The notes beneath the pieces were generated by a model. The model searched no databases. It was not told the origin of the DNA and worked only from the letters and a program-made list of their open reading frames with translations. This document shows positions 37,433 through 48,831 of a stretch of 64,000 nt of DNA, one piece after another. The stretch's first letter is position 1. Each line of letters opens with the position of its first letter. Source of the stretch: Cyanoderma ruficeps (taxonomy: Eukaryota; Chordata; Aves; Passeriformes; Timaliidae); NCBI GenBank assembly GCA_008694505.1, contig VZDJ01000301.1:7858063-7922062 (forward strand). The letters run 5' to 3'. The translations under genes were made by a program, and so were the position numbers.

Positions 37433-40039
37433 TAGAAGAAAGAAGTTTCCAGCCTTTGTGGTGGCAGAGATATGCTGGAAGGAGAGAGCCAACACCATTC
37501 CCAAATAAGAAAGCAAATAATTGAAATCCAGCATGCATTTGTAACAGCAACAAAACACCCCTAATCCAAAATAAACCCAAAATTCAGTTGTATTCCTTCC
37601 TGAGTGAGTTTGGATGGTGGAACCAGCAGCACTGTCTTGCCCACAGGGAGTGAGGGATGCCCAGAGCAGGTTGCTCTACCCATGAGTCTTGTTGAGATTT
37701 AACCCCTTCACCATAAAGCTGATAAAATTAAATGTAGTTTAAGTGGTTCACAGGGAATTCTAGGGCTGTGGCTGGAAGGATGAATTCCTTGCCTGGCTGT
37801 AAGGGTTTCTGGAGACGATATACATACAGAAGCTGGACAGGAGGAGTTTTATCCTCGGTCAGGAGTCTGGTAGTCAGAGCAGACTGTTTCACACAAGAGC
37901 TGCCAATTCCTGTCCACAATGTATCACAGATGAATAGGAAAATAAAAACCTTGAAAATTATATATATATTTTTTCTTATTCAGATTATTTACAAAATGTT
38001 CCTATGGGAGAATGGCAAGCAATCCTCACCACTGCAGACAGCAGAGCAAAAACAAGGAGAGCCAGGTGCTCCAAATAAGAAAATGTCAGGAAGGCTCTAC
38101 ATCTCCGCTGAGCAGCCTGAGCTATAAATTTTGGCAATGCCACCACTGTGACCTGGAGCCTGGGGGAAGAGAATAGTATAAAAATGATAAATCACAGCCA
38201 GAGTTCCAGATCTTAATCAGACAAAGAAAGCTGGTTCCATTATCAGACAGATTTATATAATCGCTTACTAATAACGCTGTCTTCTTCCTCCGGTTTCTTT
38301 TAGCAAGACCCCAGATAACAATCCTGAGGTCACATCCATCCTGCTGTGGGAAGGGAGCAGGGCTCTTCCAGCCTGGCATTCTGTGTCACGCAGGCAGCGT
38401 GTCCTTGCATTAACACCTGCTTGAACCTCAGCACCTCTCAGGGATGCGGTGGATCCGGGTGCTGAGTGAGCACAGCATCCAGGGAACTTTGCTGGATTTA
38501 TTTTTGGTTGTATTCCCCACTGCAGTGTCTCCAGCTCCCAGCCACTGCTGTCACCTGCATCCATTTACTTCAGCTCCAGAGATTTCCATGGTCAGACCGC
38601 TGGGATCTTCCTTCCCCTTACTCTCCCAACAAGCTAAAGATGCTCTTCCCCTCACTTTTTACTGCAAAGGCTTTTGGATTTTTATTGCTCCTCTCTTGTT
38701 TTGAATCCTCTCTAACATTTCATACTCTTTCTTGAAGTGGACGTACCAGACCTCATGGTCAATATTTTACAGGAAAATTTTCTTTGGTACCACCACAGTG
38801 GCATCCCAGCTGTGTCCCAGCTGTGTCCCACCTTTTAGGGGAGTCTCATCCCTCTGTTGCCTTGGTGCTTTCCCTACTTGCAGCCCCTCAATTTTTGAAT
38901 TCTCTGAATATTTGTCAGGTTTGTCTTCCTTGTCATCAATTAAAAACTGTGACTGTGGTAGTGCCAGAAATTCACTCTTGTGGGAGTCCTGGGAAATTAC
39001 TGTTGCTTGATAATGATTTCTTTTTGCAGTTGCAGATTTAAATTTGTCTTTTAGTTGTGTGCTAGTGTCATTCCATTATCAGAGAAAATATATTCATTTA
39101 CTAGTAGTCTTTGACATATTTCAATCTCTAAAATATCATCCAAGGATTTATACTGTAATATAAATTAATGATATTATCCAGACAAATATTTTGAATAGTT
39201 TAAGAATATTACGTGACCAGAACTACCTTTGCCAGATAAATTAAAACTAAAAAAACCTTTAGTTTGATAGGGGACCTATTTGTACATGAATGTTAATTAG
39301 CACCAACTCTAAATACATTAATTTCTAAGGAAGAAAACCTTGTTAAAGAAATAACATCAATATAATTTGCCTTCTCTGGTAGTGATTTAATTTGACTCCA
39401 CCTGGCTGCTCCCTCTGCCTCGTGTCAGGTTCCAAAGCAAGGCTGGGGTTCCTTCAGTCCTCTGAAACTGGCACTTCTCACAAATCCACAGTCACAGGTC
39501 AGGGAACATCTCCTTCAGCTGCTGTAAAACTCTTGTATGCCAATTTTTTGGATAAATTAACATAAAAAAATAGTCTGATTTTCCTAGCTGACATTCAATT
39601 CCCTTCTGTGTTATTTTGAGATTAGGTCACTGTTGAGTGTGTTTGTGCTACGACATTTTCCCCCAAATATTTTGCAGAAGAATCTGTTTGAGCACTTCTT
39701 GCTTTTGTACCTTATTTTTGACAATTAACCATAGCATCATAATTCAGATGGTTTTTGTTCCTACTGAACTTGAGTTTTTCTTGTGTCATTATTTTCCTCT
39801 GGCAAATGTCTGTAATTTATAGCTTGAAATTAACATTTATGGCGCTTAGCTTCCCTCTTTTCTGTTATATTTATATCAGCTCCCACTTCCCCTCTAAGTG
39901 ACACTGTTTTATAGGTTTTTCTCTTTGTTTGGGTTCTGTAAATTTTTACTTACGTGGCAACTTTCTCAACTGCAGAATAAAGCCCGGTAAACATCTTGTA
40001 AAATGTTAACTGATCCCAAGTATCATTCCTATACTTCAA

Positions 40040-40340
40040 TTTAATTTGCCCTTTTCCACTGAACGCTCTGATAATTGCTTTCAGCGTAGTAAAACCATCC
40101 CTTAGAGCAGCGTGTTAATCGGTGGGACTTTTATTCTTATTACACATAATGAGCGTAATTAATGTGATTTGACGAGGACTGGGTGTCATCAGCAAACTGC
40201 TGTAATCCGGGTCATTGCAGTGCGTGAATCCCAGCTGAAATTATATTTTCCCAAACCCCCGTACTCCTTTCTAATTAAATTTGGGGAATTCTCTGCTTGG
40301 GCGTTTTTGTTGCCGAGGCCGTTCAGGGCGAGAGCGTGTG
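40040..40340. promoter_or_regulatory. Candidate conserved noncoding element
   Basis: The segment is repeat-free and mixes AT-rich homeodomain-type cores (GTTAATCGG, CGTAATTAATGTG, CTAATTAAATT) with scattered CpG such as GCGTAG, GACGAGG and TTGCCGAGGCCG. That pattern resembles deeply conserved developmental enhancers. There is no coding explanation: overlapping open frames of 110 and 177 codons on opposite strands have no recognisable product. Confidence 0.3.
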
Positions 40341-43340
40341 TTTGCAGCAGCTCTGCAGCCACAAAAACACCGCCAGAGAAAGATGAGGTTGTTGGGAGAT
40401 GTCTCTGCACCACCCTCATTTTCCTTGGAGGAAGGAAAAGCAGCGTGGGGCAATGTGTGCCCCTGCGCTGTGAAGCGTGCTGCCCAGACACCTGTACATA
40501 ACGTGGGGTTAAACAGGGGGAAATAATGGGGCAGCCCAGTTCCGTTGTCATTTCCATTTGGATCATCCTCGTCATCACGTTTCGGGGTGACAGGTACAGC
40601 AATAATGTGTGAAAGTCTCCTTCCATGGTGCATTCCGAAAGGCTGCACCTGCATCTGGGCAGAGGCGTGAGATGAGGCTTGGAGCTGTTTGTGTGTCTGT
40701 GGGCGTGAGGGGACGCCCGCATCTACGGGAAATTAAATTATGCTTTTAGTGCCAAATACATTTGAGTGGACTGGGAGAGACTCTTTGGGAAGATGCTGAG
40801 TCTTTCTGCGATGATATTTTCTGGTAATTAAACAGTTCTCCATTTTATAATAGTTAGTGAAAATGAGAGTGGTCGGAAGGGTTATTTCTGTCTGTTGCTA
40901 TTAGATTCTCCAGATTTGCTGACCCTGAATAATTAAATGTTTTTGATCACTCTGTTTATATTACCTAGAACTGAAGTAATTCTGATCCTTCAGCAAACTT
41001 GAAGCACAGCATGGAACATACTGAAAGGCGCCAAAAGATGAAACATTTCAGTTTTGTGGTTCACATCTGTCTGTCCTGAGACCAGGAGACCATTATAATA
41101 CACTTAGAGCATTTAAAAGCTCCTCAAGGTTGAAAGCCCTGATTAGGGCAGTATCTGTTCATGTGTGGGAGTCCTGCCTCTGCCAAACCTGGGAGCAAGG
41201 AGCCCTCGGGTCCCTTTTCCATGGGAAAAGATGTTAATAACGTTGAGTAGTGGGGGGAAAAAAATAAGGGGAAAATGTAATCAAGGAGACCCTGACACTG
41301 AAGTGAAAATAGCAATGTACACATCCATCAGTTTGTACTGTTTTTACAGAGAGTATAAAATATTTAAACTGGAGCCATTAATCATCCTGTTCCTCTGTTC
41401 TAATCCATGGGAACCACAGGAGGTCACCAAATATGCATTTAATATAAAAGAATGAAAAATATCGGAGGGAAAAGTAGCGTAATCTAAAAGCAAGAAATGC
41501 TAAGAGCAAAAAAAAAAATCTCAAACAGAAATTTTGCTAAAAATTAAATATTATTTTTACAGTGTTCTGTTGGAAAATCATTACATTTTGGGCAGAAATT
41601 CAAAATGCATTTAGAATTAGCTAAAAAAATACCAAAGATGGAAATTGCTTTTACTTCTTGACTTTTTTTTAAGATACTGCTGGATGGGAGCATTCTCTAT
41701 TTTGTTTGTTTTGATAAAATCCCAATATTTCTCATGGAAAACAGATGCTCCTTGCAGAAGCCATTGCCAGGTTCACATTCCAGGTTTCCATCAGGTAATT
41801 TTGATGGATGTTTTAAACCCCTCCCACCACTGGGTTTTGTGCCTTGGGCTGATATTGACCCTCCAAATTTCAATACCTGAAGGTGAGAGGGAATGGGGGT
41901 GCCTTTCCCTGCCTTCACTGGGTGTCAGCGTGGAAAGAAAATCCAAGGGCTGTGGCTAAGCTGCATCCCTGTGATTTATCCAATATTGTTTGAGTTTCCT
42001 GGAGTAAGCCTGGCTATTGATGAATTAATTGATTTACTGGTACAATGGTGTGTGGGGCCGGGGCTGGCGCTGCTGGGAGGGGATATCGTGGTGCAGGAAG
42101 GCAAGGGGTGGCAGAAGGAGACTTTTACTGCCCAGCCAAGGGCTGGAAGGTGGAAATATTTCCATTATGTTCCCAGGTATCCCAGGCCTGCTGTAAGAGC
42201 TCAAAGAGCCTTGCTGTGCCTTGTGCTCCCTGGGAATGAGGGAGGGACACGGCAGAACCGTGGGCTTCCAAAACCTGCATTCAGCCTTGGCACAATACAG
42301 CCACTGTGGAAGAAGACATTAGGAACAAAAAATAAAGCTTGAAGCTTCAAGAGCAGGCTGCCAGAATTATTAAGAAAAACATCAAAATGATGCCATTAAA
42401 AACAGATGGGGATTCTATAAAGTATTGAAAAGAAAATGTTTAATTATGAGCCTTATGCAAAACCCATCAAAGTTGGATTAATATTATAGTGCTGTTGCTG
42501 TAGAGGGTTTAAGTAGTCCGTGGTGGAACATTAATCTTTCACTCCTTTAAAAATAATGTTTTCCTTTTGTTGATGACAAATTCCATCTTTTCACTGTTGA
42601 AATCATATATCCAGATTAATAGCATCGAACATAATGAAATCAAAAGGCACAGGTAATATGGATTAGTTTAGAAAACAACAACAACGAGGGGGAAAAAAAA
42701 GCCCCAAGGGGGGAAAAAAAGGCTTCACAGGATGAGTGCTTTTGTCAACATCACTGTATTTTTTCCTCTTGTTAAAAGATAAAGGGGTAGTCTCTGTTCA
42801 TAGGTATCCTTGTCTGTCTGGGATATTGTGTGATGTACATACAGATGTGTATCTATACTGTTTCTAGTAGTGTGTCATGCATAGGATGCTCTGCAATTTT
42901 TTGGGGTGAGGGAGCCTTGTCTGTCTCAAGTCTCTGGCAGATTGCCCTTGGCTGCACAATCTGAACACCTCTGGCAAAAATTGCTGCCACAAACTTGCCT
43001 CTCCCAACTCAGTCGGCTGGAAAAGCTAGAAGGAGGTTTTGGGGTTTTATTTAGTAAATGTGTCTGAAGTGTGGCATTGCTGGTGTAAGGAGGGTTATTT
43101 TGCAAACGAAGGGCTGCTTTTCCCCCTTGCCATGGCATTGCTCTGTCCCCTCTGCCCGGGGAAGGGTTTGGTGCATGTTGTGCCCACACAGAGCTGTCAC
43201 TGCCTGGCATTCTCTATTCCTGCCAGCATCTGTGCTGCCTCCCAGCATGAAGAGATTTGTACTCCAAGTCAGGAGTTTCAGGCTTTTTCCTTCTTCATCA
43301 ATTAGTTTGGCCATTGGAGGAGATGGNTGTCATGATGCTT
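40341..43340. other. Noncoding stretch, no gene recognised
   Basis: No known repeat or gene is visible. A duplicated G-run/A-run motif lies at 42686-42723. A 149-codon open frame at 41893-42342 is unfamiliar and overlaps another frame. The segment 42400-42660 is AT-rich and repeat-poor. Confidence 0.5.
42686..42723 (+). repeat. Short G-run/A-run duplication
   Basis: GAGGGGGAAAAAAAAG is followed, after CCCCAA, by GGGGGGAAAAAAAGG. Two copies of a G-run joined to an A-run flank a short C-run, so the G-run and C-run can pair. It is low-complexity sequence. Confidence 0.7.
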
Positions 43341-43342
43341 TT

Positions 43343-43490
43343 GAATTCCTGGAAGTGTCCAAGGCAAGATTGAAGGGGGACCCAAGCAATTTGATCTAAT
43401 GAATGGCACCCCTGACCATGGCAAGGGGTTCGAACTAAATGGTCTCTAAGGTCCATTGCAACCCAAACCATTCTGTGGTTCTAGGATTTC
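43343..43490 (+). mobile_element. CR1 LINE fragment, 3' end, plus strand
   Basis: The phrase CTGGAAGTGTCCAAGGCAAG begins a match to the end of CR1. It continues through a diverged form of the GGCAGGGG...GGAACTAGATGATCT stretch to AAGGTCCATTGCAACCCAAA and CCATTCTGTGGTTCTAGG, the family's 3' end. The first 54 bases still translate as EFLEVSKARLKGDPSNLI, the usual C-terminus of the CR1 polymerase. The copy is severely 5'-truncated, as most CR1 copies are. An unresolved base (43327) lies just upstream of the fragment. Confidence 0.85.
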
Positions 43491-44691
43491 TTTCCCTGGT
43501 GGAGTTGGGCACAGATGTGAGCTGCTGCCTTGGGTGGGAGAAAACTCCAAAATGAAACCTTTCCCTCCAGCCTCTGTCATCCTGGTGTCTGAGCTTGGAC
43601 TTCTTGTATCAATAAGATTTATACAAGCAAGGAGATTCTGATCCTGTGTTTTGTCTCCTCTCCTGTTCTCTCTTTTGGTCTGGGCTGTAGTGCTGGCTGC
43701 ATCAATCCATGTGTTGGGATTCACAGCCCTGGCCCTCCATCATGTGCCTTTCCAACATTTGCAGCCAACTCTTTGTGCACAAAGCTCTACCTGTGCTGCT
43801 TAAAACTCAGCTGCTTTGTCAGTGAACCACAGGATCAAAAACCTGTTGCTGTATTCACTTAATACTACAGGAATAATTTTTCTTCTTCCTTTCCACCCCT
43901 TCAAAATTTTTTAAAAATAATCTGTGCTTTATTGAATCACCAGGTACACCGAAAGCAGGCTCCTATTTTAGCAAAAATATCAACACTGACTGCCAAGGTA
44001 GATTTAAGGTGTTCATTACAAAATATTTTGTCCTGGGCTTTAAGAATAATGCGCTTTCAGTACAAAGAAACGCTTATTCCGAACATTGGACTTTTTTTTT
44101 TTTTCTTTTAGTTATTTACAATAGGTTTCAAGATTTAGAATTACCACGAAAGATTTACTTATATCGCAGTTCATGTAAAATTTAAAATCAATAAAGTAAA
44201 TAAATTTAGCTTGTCTGCCTGAATCGATTTCCTCCTGCGCTAACGCAGCCCTGTAATGCCGCACTTCCTTATCTCCCATGTCATCCTCCAGTGACAGTCT
44301 TGGGCTTGAACGGTGCTGTGTTATCATGTCCCCTGCAAAATAGTGTTCCTCTGAGTCTGCTGCCACTCCAGTATTTCAAACCTGGCTTTGGAGCCTCACC
44401 TCCCACTGGATGGGGAGCTGCCAGTGCTGGGAGGCAGGACTCAGCTTCCTCCCCCTTGGAGCACCCCTGTGCTCCCACAGCTGGTAATGAAGGAAGGGAA
44501 TATTGCTGCCAAAAGAGGGGCAGGTATCAGGGCTTGGACACAGGCAAGGTATGCATGGAAAAGGGCTGAAAGATTCTTTGGCAGGGCAACCCCACTGGTG
44601 AAGTGAAAGGATTGCTACTTGTTTTTCCCACTTTTTTTTTTCCTCCAAAGCTGCCAGTAGTTGGGAGCAAACAGAGCTTGCTTTTTAGTTG

Positions 44692-44731
44692 TTTATTATT
44701 ATTATTAATAATANTTAATAATAATAATAAT
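44692..44731. repeat. AAT/ATT trinucleotide repeat forming a palindrome, with unresolved base
   Basis: TTATTATTATTATTAA (44693-44708) and TTAATAATAATAATAA (44715-44730) are perfect 16-base inverted copies around a six-base spacer that ends in an N at 44714. The repeat switches from ATT to AAT phase at the centre. Its low complexity makes both slippage and assembly error plausible. Confidence 0.85.
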
Positions 44732-47663
44732 TTTATTAATTTTTTTTTAGTTGTAGGATTTTAATGATGATGAAAAGCAAATGTGTTCATCCACCCTTTG
44801 CACTGGTATTTTCCTCAGTGTGAGATAGGGCAGTTGCAGTGTGCACAGAAAGAGGAGAGATCCCCAGTGATGGATTTTTGTTGGGTTTGTCGTTTTCTTT
44901 GTACAGATGCCTCGGCCAGTTGTCCAAACTGACACACCTGTGGGGGATGCCCTGGCATGGCTGAAATGCCAGGCTGAAGGAAAATACTCGGTCAGGAATT
45001 CAGTATCCAGTTCCAGGTTTTACCCTTGGCAGTCTCATCAGTGTTCCCCGTGGAATCACAAATGATAACATAAACCATGGACCTACCTTGCAGTGCTGTC
45101 GAGTGTGCTCAGCAGACACAGCTGCTCCATTCATAGGATTTGCAGCAATAATAATCTAAAACTGATGAACTTTAAAAATATTGGATTTACTTATTAAAAA
45201 AGGAAACATATAAATACAAATGCTTTGATTCTGGGTCTGGCAAAAGGGTAACTTTTTATAGTCACACAAACACTGTTCTTTTAAGGCAGTACTCTGGTTT
45301 CATGTGTAGTGAAATGTTCCTTTTTTATTACTTGTGAAAGAAAAGAAAATATCAACCCCGTCTGTCAGTGCTGCCGTTGAGTTTAAGATGGAGCACCCTT
45401 CCGGAAGCTGCGAGAGAGATGTCTATAAAATGTTAGGCTGACTTTAAAGAAAAACAAAAAGGAGAACAGAAAACAGAAAAAGAGAGGGCATAATGATATA
45501 ATAATAATAAAAAAAGAGGAACAGATCTCTTTCTGGTTTAAGTTGGGATAAATTCAAGTGGAACCAGTGATGTACTGCATTTATACCGGTTCAGCAGCAA
45601 GGGGTTTGTGTATGTCCGAAACTCAGGAGTTTGAGCAAATAAATACAAGCTATGTAATCAGTTTTATTTGTTTTCTGAGTCATGTCTGGTGCATGGAGGC
45701 AAAGAGGCTCCAGTTAGAGGAGTGGATTAGGGGAGTGGAGTTGTCCTTCCGGCCGGAGCTGATGGTGAACTTGGAGCATTAATCCATAGGAAGTCCAGGA
45801 TCACTGTTTCGGCTCTGTAGCTGCCAGCAGGTTTGCAGGTGATTTGGAGCATGACGTGGTTCTAGCCCAAATACAATTCTTGTACCATCCTGGCCAGCCT
45901 AGGAGAAAACAGGACGTGCTGGATTGGGTACGTGCATTAATGACCGGGTTTCCCAGAGGTGCAGAGCTGTACAACTCCTGAGGCTGTTTCTCACTAGAGA
46001 ACTTGGCTGAGATGTGGGGAATCGGGCTAATTAAGAAGATGTTAAACACAGCTCTGCAGTAACAGCAGCTGACTGGCACGCTGTCTGGAACAGGAGGCTT
46101 ACTGAGCCTGACTGTCACGAAGCTGAGAAAGGAAGAGCCTGTTGTTTTATTAACTGCAAAATCATCTTTGATTGCATTAGCGAGGCTCTCCCGCAGCAAC
46201 CAAGCCTAATTTTCCGGGGAAGGCAGAGTGGGTGCCCGCAGGGGAACACTGTGCTCCAAAGGTCAGCCCGGGCTTTCATTTCTTCCCCCTGATTTTTGAT
46301 AAAGAGCTCTATGTTGTCAGGAAAGGAGCGGTGGTGGTTGCCCTCCTAAGTACCTACGGATAGGCTTGAGCAAGTGCTTAGTCTGAAAACTGCGGAGCGA
46401 CAAGTCAAGAGACTCCTGTCCTGTTCTGCACCGCTGGGGACCAGCGCTTCTCCTGGCGCCGAGACAGGGCAACAAAAGGGCTGCAGTCACCCGCCCAGAA
46501 AGGGCTCAGAAATGCCAGCCTCAACTTTTGAGATCTTTTTCCTTTCTAATTTGCCTATTTAGTAAATAGGTAAAAAAAAAAGATTAATCCAGTGCCACTT
46601 TTAATTCTATTATCTGCTGGTTTTTCGCTGGGGACATAAGCTCTGTCCCTGCATGGGGTGACTGAGGTTTCATTCTGCACCCAAGAAGTGGCAATGCTCT
46701 GCTGGGCTGCAGGAAAAACTCTGTCCATGCAAAGCAGAAACACTCAGGACCAGCCAGGAATATTTCTGAGTGTATGTAATCAGCACAGAGCTCGCAGACT
46801 TTATTTAAACCTTCAACTTTTCTGCACTTAGATTGTCAAACATTTTAAGCCTATCCACCAAGTCATCGCTTCCACTGCTCGTGTTTAGGTTTGCAGAATT
46901 TGATTTCAATTTTTTTTTCTTTTTTAATAGAGGGGTTTTTTTTTCTTTTCAAGCAGTGAAAGCACCCTCTCCTCCCTGTTTAGCCTGAAGATGCTGATCT
47001 GGTTCCTTGATGCTCATTGAGGTGCTTTAACTCAGCTATCAACACAGTGACTTCTGTCTGTTGTTTTACAGAGTTCCTGGGTGTAACAGCAGGGAAATAT
47101 GAAGCTGTGACACTATTTATTGACTAATACCATGTGGTTAATCCAGTATTTACTGTGAGAGGGATGATACAGTAACAGACTGTGGTTTTAATGTTAGTGG
47201 CTACTAATGTGTGATCCTGTGCAATTTGAGGTGCATTAATACAGATGTGAGAATAGCTGAAAACAGATAAAGGGGTGGGTTAGGCTGACAAGCTCTTATG
47301 TTATTAACTTTGCCATATCAAGTATTTATATTGATCCAGCTGCCTGGGTCTTGTATATACTCCTCCACCTTGAATCGTAGATAAGATTAAATTCATGTCT
47401 GTGCTCATCTTGCTCAAGATAAAGAAAAAAAGATACTGGAGAAGGGACATGGTATCAAATGGGCAGCCTTGGTTTACAGAGATGCCTGGTTTCCTTGTTC
47501 CCATATGTGGATGTCAAACCCTCCCAGTGTTTCACCTTCTGTGCCTTATCCTCGCTGAACTGAGAAGCTGCTGTGAACAAAATGCTTGTGCAAACCATGG
47601 AAACCTAAGGTAGGATCTTAGCCCTGATTAATTTAATGGTGTCTCTAGAAAGCTGTAAAGCTA

Positions 47664-47723
47664 ACAAAACGAAACAAAACAAAACAAAAAAACCCAAAAC
47701 AAAACAAAACAAAAACAAAAAAA
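47664..47723 (+). repeat. (AAAAC)n pentanucleotide-type repeat
   Basis: About sixty bases are built mainly of AAAAC units, interrupted by CGAAAC and a short AAAAAAACCC. This is a simple repeat with no attached retroposon body that I can recognise. Confidence 0.9.
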
Positions 47724-48221
47724 TTCCCTCCGGGCACCAAAGAGAGCATAAAAGTCCATATCCATAGTGCAAGGAAAATATGAGAGGGTAGAGCAGGGGG
47801 TCATATGGATTTGGGGCAAACCTGGCTTGACCTGAGGCTGGAGGGGATGTGGAGGATGGCCCCACACGTGCTCCAGGAAGCAGGATGGAGGATCTTAGTG
47901 GTGTCTTAGCGTGGGAAAAATGACAGGATTTATTTGCTGTGCTGCAGTTTCTGCTCCTACAACACAGAGCTTGGAATGCAAATAGACTTAGAAGGGTTTT
48001 TAAAAGTTATTATTTCAGTCATTTTATTGGTCAGCTCCGGCTGCTGCCATTTCAGGTTGGTGGTGGCTGTTTTCTGCCTCTCACACAAATCCTGTGTGGT
48101 GATCCCAAGTACGAGTGCATCCCTCAGCACCACCGAGCTCCTCTCGGGCCAAGGGGCCGGAGCTCAGTGTTTTGTGTGGCACCAGAGTGGTTTCTCTGCG
48201 CTATCTCCAAAATCAGCCCCG

Positions 48222-48239
48222 CACCTCCTCCTCCTCCTC
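48222..48239 (+). repeat. Short (CTC)n run
   Basis: Five or so CTC units lie at the left edge of the candidate regulatory region. The run is a simple repeat of minor importance. Confidence 0.7.
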
Positions 48240-48830
48240 GTTTATCAGCCGGAGCACACAGATAACATCCTCGTGACGTGGCCCTGACCTTTGTCAACCT
48301 TTGTTAAGGCTCCATCTGAAGTCCGGCCGAGTGTTTGTAAACAGGATGTAATTAAGGCTGGGAACTGACAGCGCCTGATGGGAGGACAATGCGGAGCTGG
48401 CGGGACCCGGGCTGTCAGATGTCCGCCCGCATTGTGCTGCCGGTGCCGTGGTGGTAATTGGTGTCCTCTGGCCGAAGGAAGTGCACTCAACTCGGATTAA
48501 TCTGCCGCGGTGCGGGGGCCATCCCTGCGAGCGCGAGTGTTTCCTCCGATAAACCCCGAGCGGGGCGGAGGGAGCGGCGGGAGCTGCGAGAGCGCAGACC
48601 GCGCTGACAGGTGCCCGCCGAAAAGTGGCAACAGGAAAGGTGTGGGGCGACAAAAGCTGGCAGAGACACGGCGTCTTCGCAGCTCGCCTTATCGGCTGGG
48701 CGAGAGGGGCAGGTCGAGGGCTTATCGCGGCTCAGGGCGGCCGGAGCGGGCGCAGGAGGAGCCGGAGGAAGGGATGCGGATAACGCCGGCTGCGGGCACG
48801 GATGGATGGATGGATGGATGGATGGATGGA
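48230..48830. promoter_or_regulatory. Dense CpG island with clustered transcription-factor motifs
   Basis: I count about 48 CpG between 48361 and 48800, close to the number expected without CpG loss, with GC near two thirds. This is the strongest island in the window. On its left edge are GATAA cores at 48242-48246 (reverse) and 48261-48265, and TGACGTG at 48274-48280. Two adjacent CCTTTGTYAA copies lie at 48288-48307, and TGTTTGTAAACA at 48332-48343. TAATTA lies at 48349-48354 and TAATTG at 48455-48460. Four more GATAA cores lie at 48548-48552, 48689-48693 (reverse), 48722-48726 (reverse) and 48779-48783. This looks like a promoter or a developmental regulatory region. A first exon may be inside, but neither strand gives a recognisable protein and I cannot orient transcription. 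Confidence 0.55.
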
Positions 48831-48831
48831 N
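48800..48831 (+). repeat. (GGAT)n microsatellite ending at an unresolved base
   Basis: Nearly eight GGAT units run to 48830 and are followed by N at 48831. The sequence before is CpG-rich and the sequence after is AT-rich, so the array may be longer in reality, or other bases may be missing at the N. Confidence 0.95.

Larger units (their letters stand above)
36543..40040. other. Noncoding stretch with simple repeats, no gene
   Basis: This stretch contains the 31-bp tandem repeat and the 21-base A run listed separately. An 11-bp unit CCCAGCTGTGT is repeated about 2.4 times near 38805-38830. AT-rich sequence with TTAATTAG-type cores lies at 39060-39380 but shows no clear element. No exon or RNA gene is recognised. 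Confidence 0.5.
43491..48220. other. Noncoding stretch with simple repeats, no gene
   Basis: Beyond the AAT palindrome and the AAAAC array listed separately, there are T runs (44092-44107, 44630-44641) and nothing resembling an exon or RNA. The segment 44040-44300 is AT-rich with a few CpG. Open frames up to 132 codons have no recognisable product. Confidence 0.5.

Noticed and set aside
41741..41960. Possible retroviral LTR or other long repeat
   Set aside because: I found no TG...CA ends, polyadenylation signal in context, primer site or repeated partner.
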